The notes: generated by a model from the sequence alone, not told the origin. DNA of 64,000 nt from Streptomyces sp. NBC_00513 (GCF_041431415.1 NZ_CP107845.1:2604001-2668000); one strand, 5' to 3'. Shown: positions 52,118 through 60,946, numbered from the stretch's first letter. Numbers and translations: made by a program.

Positions 52118-53431
52118 TCAGCGCGCACGACGCGTACGGGCGGCCCGCTCGATGGCGGCCCGGTAGTGCACCACGGTCCCCTCGGCGGCCTTGGCCCAGG
52201 TGAACCGGGTCAGGACTCTGTCGCGTCCGGCGGCGCCGAGCCGCTCGCGCAGCGGGGCGTCACCCAACAGCCGGCCCAGCGCGGCGGCGAGCGCGCCCGC
52301 GTCACCGGGCGGCACCGCCAGGCAGCTCTCCCCGTCGGGCCCCGTCACCTCGGGGATCGCCCCGCCGGTGGTCGCGACCAGCGGGGTGCCGGTGGCCATG
52401 GCCTCGGCCGCCGGGAGCGAGAAGCCCTCGTACAGCGAGGGCACGCAGGCGACCTGCGCGCTGCGCACCAGGTCGACGAGCTCGGCGTCCGTGATGCCCT
52501 TGACGAAGCGGACCGCGTCCTGGAGTCCGTACGTGGTGATCGCGCGGGCGACCGGCCCCTCCTCGGCACGCCGGCCCACGACGACGAGGTGCGCGTCGGG
52601 CTGTTCCGTGCGGAGCTTCGCGAGCGCCTCCACCAGGTGGACGAGCCCCTTCAGCGGCACGTCGGCGCTGGACGTCGTCACGATCCGCCCGGGCACCTCG
52701 GCCACGGACGCGTCGGGCGACCACAGGTCGGTGTCGGCGCCGATGTGCACCACGTGGATGCGCTCGCCGCGCACGCCCAGGTGCTCGGCGATCTCGACCT
52801 GCGAGGAACCCGACACGGTCAGCACGGACGGCAGCCGGCGGGCCACCCGGCCCTGCATGCGCGTGAACCCGTACCAACGGCGCACCGAGAGCCGCTTCTT
52901 GAGGTCCTTGGCGGCGGCCAGGTCCAACGTGCGGTCCACGGTGATCGGGTGGTGGATCGTCGTCACCAGCGGCGCGCCGAGATCCCCCAGCAGCCCGTAT
53001 CCGAGCGTCTGGTTGTCGTGGATGACGTCGAACTCACCGGCGCGCGCGGCCAGGTGCCGGCGCGCGCGCAGCGAGAAGGTCAGCGGTTCGGGGAAGCCGC
53101 CGGTCCACATGGTGGCGACTTCGAGGGCGTCGATCCAGTCCCGGTATTCCGCCCGTTTGGGCGTACGGAACGGGTCGGGGCTGCGGTAGAGGTCCAGGCT
53201 CGGCAGCTCGGTCAGCGTGGCCCCGGTGTCGAGCACCGGGTAGGGCTGGGCGCCGATGACCTCGACACTGTGGCCGAGCCGGACGAGCTCCCGCGAAAGG
53301 TGGCGGACGTAGACGCCCTGGCCGCCGCAGAACGGGTTCCCCTTGTAGGTGAGGAGTGCGATGCGCAACGGGCGGTCACCTTCGGTGGCGGAACTCGCGA
53401 AAGGGCTCGTCACCACGGCCTCTGCGGTCAC
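52118..53431 (-). CDS. Glycosyltransferase family 4
   Basis: 437 residues, GT-B fold. N-terminal LLTYKGNPFCGGQGVYVRHL near residue 25 and donor-site SLYEGFSLPAAEAMATGTP (E-x7-E) near 330. GTG 53431 gives a start near typical homologs. First gene of an operon with a methyltransferase and the toroid protein; homologs in mycobacteria and Streptomyces act on polysaccharides or glycolipids. It is divergent from the kstR-like gene, with its KstR-type box in the shared region. Confidence 0.88.
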   Translation of the reverse strand: MTAEAVVTSPFASSATEGDRPLRIALLTYKGNPFCGGQGVYVRHLSRELVRLGHSVEVIGAQPYPVLDTGATLTELPSLDLYRSPDPFRTPKRAEYRDWIDALEVATMWTGGFPEPLTFSLRARRHLAARAGEFDVIHDNQTLGYGLLGDLGAPLVTTIHHPITVDRTLDLAAAKDLKKRLSVRRWYGFTRMQGRVARRLPSVLTVSGSSQVEIAEHLGVRGERIHVVHIGADTDLWSPDASVAEVPGRIVTTSSADVPLKGLVHLVEALAKLRTEQPDAHLVVVGRRAEEGPVARAITTYGLQDAVRFVKGITDAELVDLVRSAQVACVPSLYEGFSLPAAEAMATGTPLVATTGGAIPEVTGPDGESCLAVPPGDAGALAAALGRLLGDAPLRERLGAAGRDRVLTRFTWAKAAEGTVVHYRAAIERAARTRRAR

Positions 53432-53484
53432 TCTCGGCCCCCTTCTCCCTGCACTTTCGCCGGAGCGTAACCGCTCGGATAATG

Positions 53485-53498
53485 TAGAACAAGTTTCA
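53485..53498. promoter_or_regulatory. KstR-type operator before the kstR-like gene
   Basis: TAGAACAAGTTTCA fits TNNAACNNGTTNNA at all fixed positions. It is 161 bases upstream of the kstR-like start and 54 from the glycosyltransferase start, so autoregulation and control of the divergent operon are both possible. Confidence 0.72.
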
Positions 53499-53658
53499 GA
53501 CTTGATCCGTCTGAGAGCATTGAATCTACCGGCCGGAAACCCCACCGTAAGAGGCGGAGCAGGTGATTCACGCCACGACCCCGACGCCTGACACGCCGGC
53601 CCCGGATCGGCCCCGGAACGGCCGGCGCAACGACACTGAACGCCTTGGAACGGGACAG

Positions 53659-54306
53659 ATGACAGCGGAAGTGAAGGCCGTGACCACACCGGCGTCTCCG
53701 CCCCTGACGGAGCGCCAGGAAGCGCGCCGGCGCCGCATCCTGCACGCCAGCGCCCAACTGGCCGGCCGGGGCGGTTTCGACGCGGTCCAGATGCGGGAGG
53801 TCGCCGAGGCGGCCGGCGTGGCGCTGGGGACCCTGTACCGGTACTTCCCGTCCAAGGTGCACCTGTTGGTCGCCACCATGCAGGACCAGCTCCAGCACAT
53901 GCACACCACGCTCCGCAAGCGCCCCCCGGCGGGCGACGATCCGGCGGCCCGGGTCTCGGAGACCCTGATGGGCGCCTTCCGGGCCCTCCAGCGCGAACCG
54001 CACCTCGCCGACGCGATGGTGCGCGCCCTCACGTTCGCCGACCGGAGCGTGAGCCCCGAGGTGGACACGGTGTCGCGGCTGACCACGGCGATCATCCTGG
54101 ACGCGATGGGTCTGGACGCCCCGCCGACGGCGGAACAGCTCTCGGCGGTGCGCGTGATCGAGCACACCTGGCACTCGGCACTGATCACCTGGTTGTCGGG
54201 CCGTGCCTCGATCGCCCAGGTCAAGATCGACATAGAGACGGTCTGTCGCCTGATCGACCTGACGACGCCGGCCCCGGCCCCGCCGAAGGCCCGGGGAAAG
54301 TCCTGA
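53659..54306 (+). CDS. kstR: KstR-like TetR regulator
   Basis: 215 residues. After an N-terminal tail, LTERQEARRRRIL begins the HTH, followed by AVQMREVAEAAGVALGTLYRYFPSKVHLLVATM, split here: the recognition part (GVALGTLYRYFPSKVHLL) is as in KstR of mycobacteria. The C-terminal domain (VIEHTWHSALITWLSGRAS) also matches KstR, which represses sterol catabolism and responds to steroid-CoA esters. Start ATG 53659 is preferred over 53563. It has its own TNNAACNNGTTNNA box upstream, as KstR does. Confidence 0.85.
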   Translation: MTAEVKAVTTPASPPLTERQEARRRRILHASAQLAGRGGFDAVQMREVAEAAGVALGTLYRYFPSKVHLLVATMQDQLQHMHTTLRKRPPAGDDPAARVSETLMGAFRALQREPHLADAMVRALTFADRSVSPEVDTVSRLTTAIILDAMGLDAPPTAEQLSAVRVIEHTWHSALITWLSGRASIAQVKIDIETVCRLIDLTTPAPAPPKARGKS

Positions 54307-54342
54307 TCCTGCCGTAGGGCCTGCGGGGCGGGGCCGGTTCTC

Positions 54343-54576
54343 CTACTCCTCCGGCGGGAACACCGCCTCCCCGCTGCCCAGCAGGGTGATCGTGATCGCC
54401 TCGACGGGGCAGCCCTCGGCCGCCGTCAGGACCGGTTCGTTCGCGTCCGTCTCGGGGGCCGCCGGGTGTGACTGGCGCGCCGAGTCGAGGGAGAATCCGG
54501 CCGGGGCGTGGTTCACGCACATGCCGGAGCCGATGCAGACGCCCCGGTCCACCTCCACCTGCCAGCGGTCCCCCAT
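54343..54576 (-). CDS. [3Fe-4S] ferredoxin
   Basis: 77 residues. Cys in CIGSGMC (C-x5-C) near residue 14-20 and GCPVEAI (Cys near 56) give three Cys ligands, typical of 3Fe-4S ferredoxins that feed cytochrome P450s. It overlaps the aldehyde dehydrogenase stop by one base (TGATG). No P450 gene is nearby in the window, so its partner is elsewhere. It converges on the kstR-like gene, 36 bases away. Confidence 0.88.
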   Translation of the reverse strand: MGDRWQVEVDRGVCIGSGMCVNHAPAGFSLDSARQSHPAAPETDANEPVLTAAEGCPVEAITITLLGSGEAVFPPEE

Positions 54577-56057
54577 CACGCGTCCGTTTCGGGGGCGGCC
54601 GGAGGCCGGTACCCGGCGGGCAGGTGAATCATCTTGTGTTCCAGGTACTCGCTCAGTCCCTCGGGGCCGAACTCCCGCCCGACGCCGCTGTTCTTGTAGC
54701 CGCCGAACGGTCCGAGCATGTCCAGGCTGAAGGTGTTGACGTTGAAGGTGCCGGTGCGCACTCCGCGCGCGAAGTCGATTCCGTGCTCCACGTCGCCCGT
54801 CCAGACGCTGCCGCTGAGTCCGAACTCGGAGTCGTTGGCGATCCGCGCGGCCTCGGCCTCGTCGCCGTAGGGGATCAGACAGACCACGGGCCCGAAGATC
54901 TCCTCGCGCGCGATGCGCATGGAGTTGTCGACGTCGCCGAACAGGGTGGGTTCGACGTACCAGCCCTGGTCCAGACCGGCGGGGCGGCCGCCGCCGACGA
55001 GGATCTTCGCGCCCTCCTCCTGTCCGATCCGGATGTAGTCCAGCGAGCGCTGTTGCTGACGGCGGGCCACGAGCGGTCCGAGCTGGGTCGCCGGGTCCAG
55101 GGGGTCGCCGACCACCAGCGCGCCGGCGGCGGCGGCGAGGGCCTCGGCGACCTCCGCGTACCGGGCGCGCGGTGCGAGGACGCGGGTCTGGGCGACGCAG
55201 GCCTGACCGTTGTTCATCCAGGCCGCCGGGACGATGCCGGCGATGGTGGTCTCCAGGTCGGCGTCCGGCAGGATCACGGCCGCCGACTTGCCGCCGAGTT
55301 CGAGGGTGACCCGGGTGAGGTTGCGGGAGGCGACCTCCATGACGCGCCGGCCCGCCGCCACCGATCCGGTGAAGGCCACCTTGTCGATGCCGGGGTGCCC
55401 GACGAGGTACTCGCTGACCTCGCGGTCGGCGGGCAGGATCGACAGCACGCCCTCGGGCAGCCCGGCCTCGCGCACGATGTCGGCGAGGATGTAGGAGTCC
55501 AGCGGGGACTCCGGCGAGGGCTTGAGGATCACCGCGGAACCGGTCAGCAGCGCGGGCGCCAGTTTGGCGGCGGCGACGAACTGCGGGACGTTCCAGGGGA
55601 TGACGGCGGCGACCACGCCGACCGGCTCCCGGCGGACGAGGATCGGACCGAGCACGCCTTGGCGGTGCTCCTCGTACGCGTAGTCGCGCGCCACCGTGAT
55701 CGCCGCGTCGTAGACCATCATCGGGCCCAGCGCCTGGGCGAGGACGGACCAGGAGTACGGGGATCCGTTCTGGGAGCTGATGGACCGGGCGATCTCCTCG
55801 TGCCGCACCGCGATGGCGTCCTTGACGCGCGCGACGACGGCGATCCGCTCGTCGAGCGACATCCGGGGCCAGGGGCCCTCGTCGAACGCCTTGCGCGCGA
55901 CGGCGACGGCGCGGTCGACGTCCGCCGCGGTGGCGTGCGGGACGCTGCCGATGACCTGTCCGGTGTGCGGGGAGACGACCTTGATGGTGTCGGTGCCCAG
56001 CGGGTCCGTCCACTCCCCGCCGATGAACAGTTGTCCGTGTTCCACGAGCTCGGTCAT
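54576..56057 (-). CDS. NAD(P)-dependent aldehyde dehydrogenase
   Basis: 493 residues. Rossmann motif FTGSVAAGR near 225, catalytic Glu in LELGGKSA near 250, catalytic Cys in NNGQACVAQTR near 280. Full length. Oxidises an aldehyde to a carboxylate; in this context a terminal aldehyde of an aliphatic or steroid side chain is plausible. Its stop overlaps the ferredoxin start. An inverted repeat AGAACTG-N4-CAGTTCT lies 41 bases upstream. Confidence 0.9.
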   Translation of the reverse strand: MTELVEHGQLFIGGEWTDPLGTDTIKVVSPHTGQVIGSVPHATAADVDRAVAVARKAFDEGPWPRMSLDERIAVVARVKDAIAVRHEEIARSISSQNGSPYSWSVLAQALGPMMVYDAAITVARDYAYEEHRQGVLGPILVRREPVGVVAAVIPWNVPQFVAAAKLAPALLTGSAVILKPSPESPLDSYILADIVREAGLPEGVLSILPADREVSEYLVGHPGIDKVAFTGSVAAGRRVMEVASRNLTRVTLELGGKSAAVILPDADLETTIAGIVPAAWMNNGQACVAQTRVLAPRARYAEVAEALAAAAGALVVGDPLDPATQLGPLVARRQQQRSLDYIRIGQEEGAKILVGGGRPAGLDQGWYVEPTLFGDVDNSMRIAREEIFGPVVCLIPYGDEAEAARIANDSEFGLSGSVWTGDVEHGIDFARGVRTGTFNVNTFSLDMLGPFGGYKNSGVGREFGPEGLSEYLEHKMIHLPAGYRPPAAPETDA

Positions 56058-56097
56058 GGCTGAGGCCTCCTGCGGCTACCTGCGGCGTGACGTTCCA

Positions 56098-56115
56098 GAA
56101 CTGATACCAGTTCTA
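56098..56115. promoter_or_regulatory. AGAACTG-N4-CAGTTCT inverted repeat
   Basis: A perfect 7-bp inverted repeat with ATAC spacer lies 41 bases upstream of the aldehyde dehydrogenase start. Its half-site AGAAC resembles that of the KstR box, but spacing between the half-sites is wider, so it is treated as a distinct operator. Confidence 0.5.
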
Positions 56116-56287
56116 GTTCCAGGAGTCCACGGTCAGGACGGAACGGCGGAGAAGATCCAACGGACATCCGACGGGTAGCCAGAAACCCGAAGAGATGGTC
56201 GACTTGGGCGACTACTGGAACAAGTTCTCTTTATCGTGTGCGGGCGGACGCACGACCGCCCGGACAGCCGGCAGACAGGGAGCCCTC

Positions 56288-57328
56288 GTGACACCTCAGG
56301 TCACCGACCACGGCGGAGGCGTGTGGGGCGTCAAGGTCCCCATCCCCGACAACCCCCTCGGACACACCCTCGTCCACGTCCTCGACACCGACCGCGGCCC
56401 GGTCCTCGTCGACACCGGCTGGGACGACCCGGAGTCCTGGGACACCCTCGTCGCCGGCCTCGACGCCCTCGGCATCGCGATGGCCGACGTCCACGGCGTG
56501 GTCATCACCCACCACCACCCCGACCACCACGGCCTGTCCGGCCGGGTCCGGGAGGCATCGGGCGCCTGGATCGCCATGCACGCCGCCGACACCGAGGTCG
56601 TCGTGCGGACCCGCTCCGCCGAACCGGGCGTCTGGTTCGACTACATGAGCGAGAAACTGGCCGTCGCCGGGGCCCCCGAGGAGCACATCGCCCCCCTGCG
56701 GGCGGCCCGCGCGAGCGGCCGACTGCGGACCCTGCCCGGCCTGCACGCGGCCGTCCCCGACCGGGAGATCGTCCCCGGCGAACTGCTGCCCCTCGCCGGG
56801 CGGCGGCTGCGCGCCATCTGGACGCCGGGCCACACCCCCGGCCACGTCTGCCTCCACCTGGAGGAGGCCCATCCCGCGGGCCTGCCCGGCAACGGCCGGC
56901 TGTTCTCGGGCGACCACCTCCTCCCCGGCATCTCCCCGCACATCGGCCTGTACGAGGACCCCTCCGAGCACCGGGTCACCGACCCCCTCGGCGACTACCT
57001 CGACTCCCTCGAACGCGTCGGCCGGCTGGAGCCCGCCGAGGTCCTCCCGGCCCACCAGCACCCCTTCACCGACGCCCCGGCCCGCGTGCGCGAACTCCTG
57101 GACCACCACGAGGAACGGCTGACCGGGCTCTGGGGGCTCCTCGCCACCCCCCTGACCCCGTGGGAGCTGGCGGAGCGGATGGAGTGGAACCGCCCCTGGG
57201 AGCAGATCCCGTACGGCTCCCGGAACATCGCCGTCTCCGAGGCGGAGGCGCATCTGCGGCGGCTGGTGAAGCAGGGCCGGGCGGAGCCGGTACCGGGCAG
57301 CGACCCGGTGACGTACCGGGCCCTGTGA
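56288..57328 (+). CDS. MBL-fold metallo-hydrolase
   Basis: 346 residues. Metal motif THHHPDHHG near residue 75, later GHTPGH near 182, SGDH near 215, and H in PAHQHPF near 255. A winged-helix-like C-terminal domain follows (LRRLVKQG). GTG 56288 has GGGAG 5 bases upstream; a GTG-less longer form from 56195 would add 31 residues with no homology. Glyoxalase-II or lactonase-like, substrate unknown. Possibly shares the region with the divergent aldehyde dehydrogenase gene. Confidence 0.85.
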   Translation: MTPQVTDHGGGVWGVKVPIPDNPLGHTLVHVLDTDRGPVLVDTGWDDPESWDTLVAGLDALGIAMADVHGVVITHHHPDHHGLSGRVREASGAWIAMHAADTEVVVRTRSAEPGVWFDYMSEKLAVAGAPEEHIAPLRAARASGRLRTLPGLHAAVPDREIVPGELLPLAGRRLRAIWTPGHTPGHVCLHLEEAHPAGLPGNGRLFSGDHLLPGISPHIGLYEDPSEHRVTDPLGDYLDSLERVGRLEPAEVLPAHQHPFTDAPARVRELLDHHEERLTGLWGLLATPLTPWELAERMEWNRPWEQIPYGSRNIAVSEAEAHLRRLVKQGRAEPVPGSDPVTYRAL

Positions 57329-57429
57329 ACGCGGAGCCGGGAACGGGGCACCGGCGCCGTGCATCGGGCGCCGCGGGCCGGGTGCGGTAAGGGGCTCAGG
57401 GCCCCACGCCCCGGTCACCGAAACCTACG

Positions 57430-57560
57430 GGCCGGTAGAGTGGGCCCGTCGTCCACACTTCCGTACGGGGGGAAGCCGGTGCGAATCCGGCGCTGACCCG
57501 CAACCGTGACCCACCCCCGCGACATCGGGGCGGGGAGCCGGAATGCCCTGTACCGGAGGT
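57430..57560 (+). ncRNA. Adenosylcobalamin riboswitch
   Basis: The B12-aptamer core is clear: GGAAGCCGGTGCGAATCCGG then GCTGACCCGCAACCGTGA (about 57471-57509), and GAGCCGGAATGCC (about 57535-57547). CCGGTA near 57432 can pair with TACCGG near 57551 to close P1. A separate hairpin CCGCCGG/CCGGCGG (57573-57591) follows and may be the expression platform. The downstream gene starts at 57679. B12 is expected to switch off the operon. Confidence 0.92.
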
Positions 57561-57678
57561 GCGCGGCTCGTGCCGCCGGGTCTTCCGGCGGCCGGCACCG
57601 TCGAGGTAAACGGAGCCGGAGCCCGGTACCCGCGCGTGCCTGCCTCCGTTCCCCAGCACGAGAGGCACCCGCCCCACC

Positions 57679-58929
57679 ATGAACGTACGACGCAGCGCCG
57701 CCGCGCTCGCCGCCTCCGCCGTGCTCTGCGCGGGTGCCGCCCCCGCGGCCCTCGCCGCGCCCTCCCCCTCCCCGGCGCCGGTCGTCCCCTCGGGACTGTT
57801 CGGCAAGGGCGACCCGACGTACGACGGCGTGTGGCGCCAGTCGTTCGCCCTGCTCGCCCAGCGGACCGTCGGCGAGCAGCCGGCCGCGCAGGCCGTGGAC
57901 TGGCTCGTCGGCCAGCAGTGCGCCGACGGCGGGTTCGCCTCCTTCCGCGCCGACGCCTCGAAGGCCTGCGACGCGAAGACCGTGCTCGACACCAACGCCA
58001 CCGCGGTGGCCGTGCAGGCCCTCAAGGCGCTCGGCGGCCACGACGCGGCGGTGAAGAAGGGCGTCGACTGGCTGAAGTCCGTCCAGAACGAGGACGGCGG
58101 CTGGGCCTACGTCCCCGGCTCCCCCAGCGAGGGCAGCTCCACCTCGGTCGTCATCAGCGCGCTGGCCGTGGCGGGCGAGAAGCCCGCCGACGTGAAGTCG
58201 AAGGCGGGCAAGTCCGCGTACGACGGCCTGCTCTCCTTCCAGCTGGGCTGCTCCGCCGAGCCGGCCGCCGACCGGGGCGCCTTCGGGTACCAGCCGGCCG
58301 ACGGCAAGCTCGCGGCGAACGCCGACGCGACCGCCGCCGCGACGCTGGCCGCGCTCGGCAAGGGCGCGCTCGTCGCCCCGGCCGCCGCGGACACCCCGGC
58401 CGCCGCGCTCGCCTGCCCGGCGACCGCCGGCGACCCGACGGCCGCCGCCCAGGGCGCGGCCGGGAACCTCGCCGAGGCCCTGAAGAAGGACGGCCACCTC
58501 ACCGCCGTCACCCCGGGCGCCGACCAGCCCACCCCGGACACCGGCAACACCGCCGACGCGGTGATCGCCCTGGCCGCGGCCGGCCACAAGCAGTCGGCGG
58601 CCGGCGCGCTGGAGTGGCTGAAGGCCAACTCCGCCGAGTGGTCCAAGGGCAACCCGGCGGCCCTGGGCACGCTGATCCTCACCGCGCACGCCACGGGCAC
58701 CGACCCGAAGGCCTTCGGGTCCACCGACCTGGTCGCCGCGCTGAACGCGACGGGCCCGGCGCCGCGGTCGGCGACCCCGAAGGCGCAGGCCTCCGAGGAC
58801 GCCGACAAGAAGAAGGACGACGAGGGCTCCGGCAACGGGAACCTCTGGTGGATCATCGGCGCGGGCGCCGCGGCCGGCATGGGCATCGGCATCCTGCTGA
58901 GCGGCCGCCGGAAGAAGAACCAGATCTGA
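57679..58929 (+). CDS. Secreted, membrane-anchored alpha/alpha-barrel protein (B12-binding candidate)
   Basis: 416 residues: signal peptide ending ALAA near 29, then helical repeats of the squalene/prenyltransferase type, with DWLVGQQCADGGFASF near 75, DWLKSVQNEDGGWAYV near 135, and ADAVIALAAAGHKQSAA near 295. A linker rich in Ala/Lys leads to a C-terminal helix (NLWWIIGAGAAAGMGIGILL) and GRRKKN. Same fold class as the helical barrel of transcobalamin and intrinsic factor. Under B12-riboswitch control and coupled to an ECF transporter, so a surface B12 receptor is proposed; binding is not shown. Confidence 0.78.
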   Translation: MNVRRSAAALAASAVLCAGAAPAALAAPSPSPAPVVPSGLFGKGDPTYDGVWRQSFALLAQRTVGEQPAAQAVDWLVGQQCADGGFASFRADASKACDAKTVLDTNATAVAVQALKALGGHDAAVKKGVDWLKSVQNEDGGWAYVPGSPSEGSSTSVVISALAVAGEKPADVKSKAGKSAYDGLLSFQLGCSAEPAADRGAFGYQPADGKLAANADATAAATLAALGKGALVAPAAADTPAAALACPATAGDPTAAAQGAAGNLAEALKKDGHLTAVTPGADQPTPDTGNTADAVIALAAAGHKQSAAGALEWLKANSAEWSKGNPAALGTLILTAHATGTDPKAFGSTDLVAALNATGPAPRSATPKAQASEDADKKKDDEGSGNGNLWWIIGAGAAAGMGIGILLSGRRKKNQI

Positions 58930-59630
58930 TGCGCGGGCTGCCCGCTCGCCGGTTCCCGGCCCTCGCCCTCGCCTTCGGCGTCCTCCTCGTGCTGTTCGCC
59001 TCCGCCCCGGCGATGGCGTCGAGCTACCGCTACTGGTCGTTCTGGGACGGCGGTGCGAACGGTTCCTGGTCGTACGCCACCCAGGGCCCCTCGACGGCGC
59101 GCCCGGCGGACGGCTCGGTGCAGGGGTTCCGCTTCGGCGTGAGCAAGGACGCCGGGGACCAGTCCGGGCGGCCGCGCGCCGACGCCGACTTCGAGGCCGT
59201 CTGCTCCGCGACGCCCGCGGAGCAGGGCCGCAAGCGAGTGGCCCTCGTCATCGACTTCGGGCTCCCCGCGGAGGCCCCTTCGGGCGAGACCCCGCCCGGG
59301 GACGCGCCGCGCACGGCCTGCGCCCGGGTGGCGCCGGACGCCACTTCGGCGGAGGCTCTGGCGGCGGTCGCGAAGCCGCTGCGCTACAACAGCGCCGCGC
59401 TGCTGTGCGGGATCTCGGGGTACCCGCGGCAGGGCTGCGGCGAACCGATCGCCGACGGCGCCGGGCAGCGGCCGTCGGCGTCCCCTTCCTCCCCGTCGTC
59501 CCCGTCCGCGTCCTCGGCGTCGTCCTCGGGCGGGTCCGGCGGGCCCTCGGCGGGGCTCGTCGTGGGCGTCGTGGCGGTGGCCGCGCTGGCCGCGGCCGGC
59601 GTCTGGCAGTCCCGCCGCCGCGCCCGATGA
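58929..59630 (+). CDS. SCO2322-family surface protein
   Basis: 233 residues: signal peptide (MRGLPARRFPALALAFGVLL, then ASAPAMA near 30), a beta-rich domain with YRYWSFWDGG near 36, SWSYATQGPST and RPADGSVQGFRF, Pro/Ser linker (about 180-205), and a C-terminal helix with RRRAR. Its ATG overlaps the barrel-protein stop (TGATG). Annotated in relatives only as SCO2322 family. It may be the beta-domain partner of the barrel protein, as in the two-domain transcobalamins; this is inference. Confidence 0.75.
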   Translation: MRGLPARRFPALALAFGVLLVLFASAPAMASSYRYWSFWDGGANGSWSYATQGPSTARPADGSVQGFRFGVSKDAGDQSGRPRADADFEAVCSATPAEQGRKRVALVIDFGLPAEAPSGETPPGDAPRTACARVAPDATSAEALAAVAKPLRYNSAALLCGISGYPRQGCGEPIADGAGQRPSASPSSPSSPSASSASSSGGSGGPSAGLVVGVVAVAALAAAGVWQSRRRAR

Positions 59631-60946
59631 CGGAGCCGGCGCGCGGGCCCGGTACGGCGTCGGGCACCGGATCCGGCGTCACGCCCGCTTCCGTGTCCGG
59701 GACGGGGTCCGGCGCGGTGTCCGGGACGGGGCCCGTCGACGGGTCGGGGACCACCCACGGCGCGGCGGTCGGCGACGTGACACCGCCCCGGCGGAGCCGC
59801 CTCGCGGCGGCGAAGACCGACCCGCACGGGCCCGTGTACAAGAAGAGGCCGCACCTGGCCCCCGAGGCGCGTCGCGGGAACGCCCTGCACGCGGGGGCCT
59901 GGTGGCTGTGGGCGCTCGGGCTGGCCACGGCCGCCTCCCGGACGACCAATCCCCTCCTCCTCGGCCTGATCGTCGGCGTCGCCGGCTACGTGGTCGCCGC
60001 CCGCCGGACCTCGGCGCCGTGGGCGCGTTCGTACGGGGCGTTCGTCAAGCTCGGCCTGTTCGTCATCGGCCTGCGCCTGGTCTTCTCCATGCTGCTCGGC
60101 TCCCCGCTGCCCGGCTCGCACACCCTCTTCACCCTGCCGGAGGTTCCCCTGCCGGCCTGGGCGCAGGGCATCCGCTTCGGCGGCAGGGTGACCGCCGAGC
60201 AGCTGGTCTTCGCCTTCTACGACGGCGCGAAGCTGGCCACCCTCCTCATCTGCGTGGGCGCCGCCAACGCCCTCGCCAATCCGGCCCGGCTGCTGAAGTC
60301 CCTGCCGGCCGCCCTGTACGAGGCGGGGGTCGCCGTGGTCGTCGCCATGACGTTCGCGCCGAACATGGTCGCGGACGTGGTGCGGTTGCGGACCGCCCGC
60401 CGGCTGCGCGGACGCCCCACCGGCGGCGTCAAGGCCGTCCTCCAGATCGGTCTGCCGGTCCTGGAGGGCGCGCTGGAGCGTTCGGTGGCGGTGGCCGCCT
60501 CGATGGACGCGCGCGGGTACGGGCGCACGGCGCGGGTTCCGCCCGCGGTCCGGCACACCACCAACGCGCTCACCCTCGGCGGGCTCCTCGGCATGTGCGC
60601 GGGCACGTACGGGTTGCTCGCGGCGGAGGGCGCCGCGTTCGGCCTGCCCCTGCTCATCGTCGGGCTGGCACTGGCCCTGGCGGGCCTGCGCCTGGGCGGC
60701 CGGCGCAGCGTCCGCACCCGCTACCGGCCCGACCGCTGGGGCCTTCGGGCCTGGCTGGTCGCCGGGTCGGGGGCGGCGGTCGCGGCCCTGTTGATCTACG
60801 CGGGCACCCGGGACCCGGAGGCCCTGCGCCCGGGGGTCGTGCCCCTGGTCGCGCCCACCCTCCCGCTGTGGCCGGCGGCCGCGATCCTCATCGGCCTGCT
60901 TCCCGCCTTCGTGGCACCCGTTCCGCCGAAGGAGGCGTCGCAGTGA
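59627..60946 (+). CDS. ECF-transporter T component (CbiQ family)
   Basis: 439 residues. After a Gly/Thr-rich N-terminal segment (about 1-60) come several membrane helices (LLLGLIVGVAGYVVAA, LGLFVIGLRLVF). The T-component coupling motif is present: MDARGYGRTAR near residue 290, where the ARG motif contacts the ATPase. ATGA overlap with the upstream gene. An additional hydrophobic C-terminal region (about 385-435) is longer than usual. Confidence 0.88.
   Translation: MTEPARGPGTASGTGSGVTPASVSGTGSGAVSGTGPVDGSGTTHGAAVGDVTPPRRSRLAAAKTDPHGPVYKKRPHLAPEARRGNALHAGAWWLWALGLATAASRTTNPLLLGLIVGVAGYVVAARRTSAPWARSYGAFVKLGLFVIGLRLVFSMLLGSPLPGSHTLFTLPEVPLPAWAQGIRFGGRVTAEQLVFAFYDGAKLATLLICVGAANALANPARLLKSLPAALYEAGVAVVVAMTFAPNMVADVVRLRTARRLRGRPTGGVKAVLQIGLPVLEGALERSVAVAASMDARGYGRTARVPPAVRHTTNALTLGGLLGMCAGTYGLLAAEGAAFGLPLLIVGLALALAGLRLGGRRSVRTRYRPDRWGLRAWLVAGSGAAVAALLIYAGTRDPEALRPGVVPLVAPTLPLWPAAAILIGLLPAFVAPVPPKEASQ

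Noticed and set aside
56098-56115. Fourth KstR box before the aldehyde dehydrogenase gene
   Set aside because: The half-sites AGAAC and GTTCT are separated by 8 bases instead of 2, so it does not fit TNNAACNNGTTNNA.
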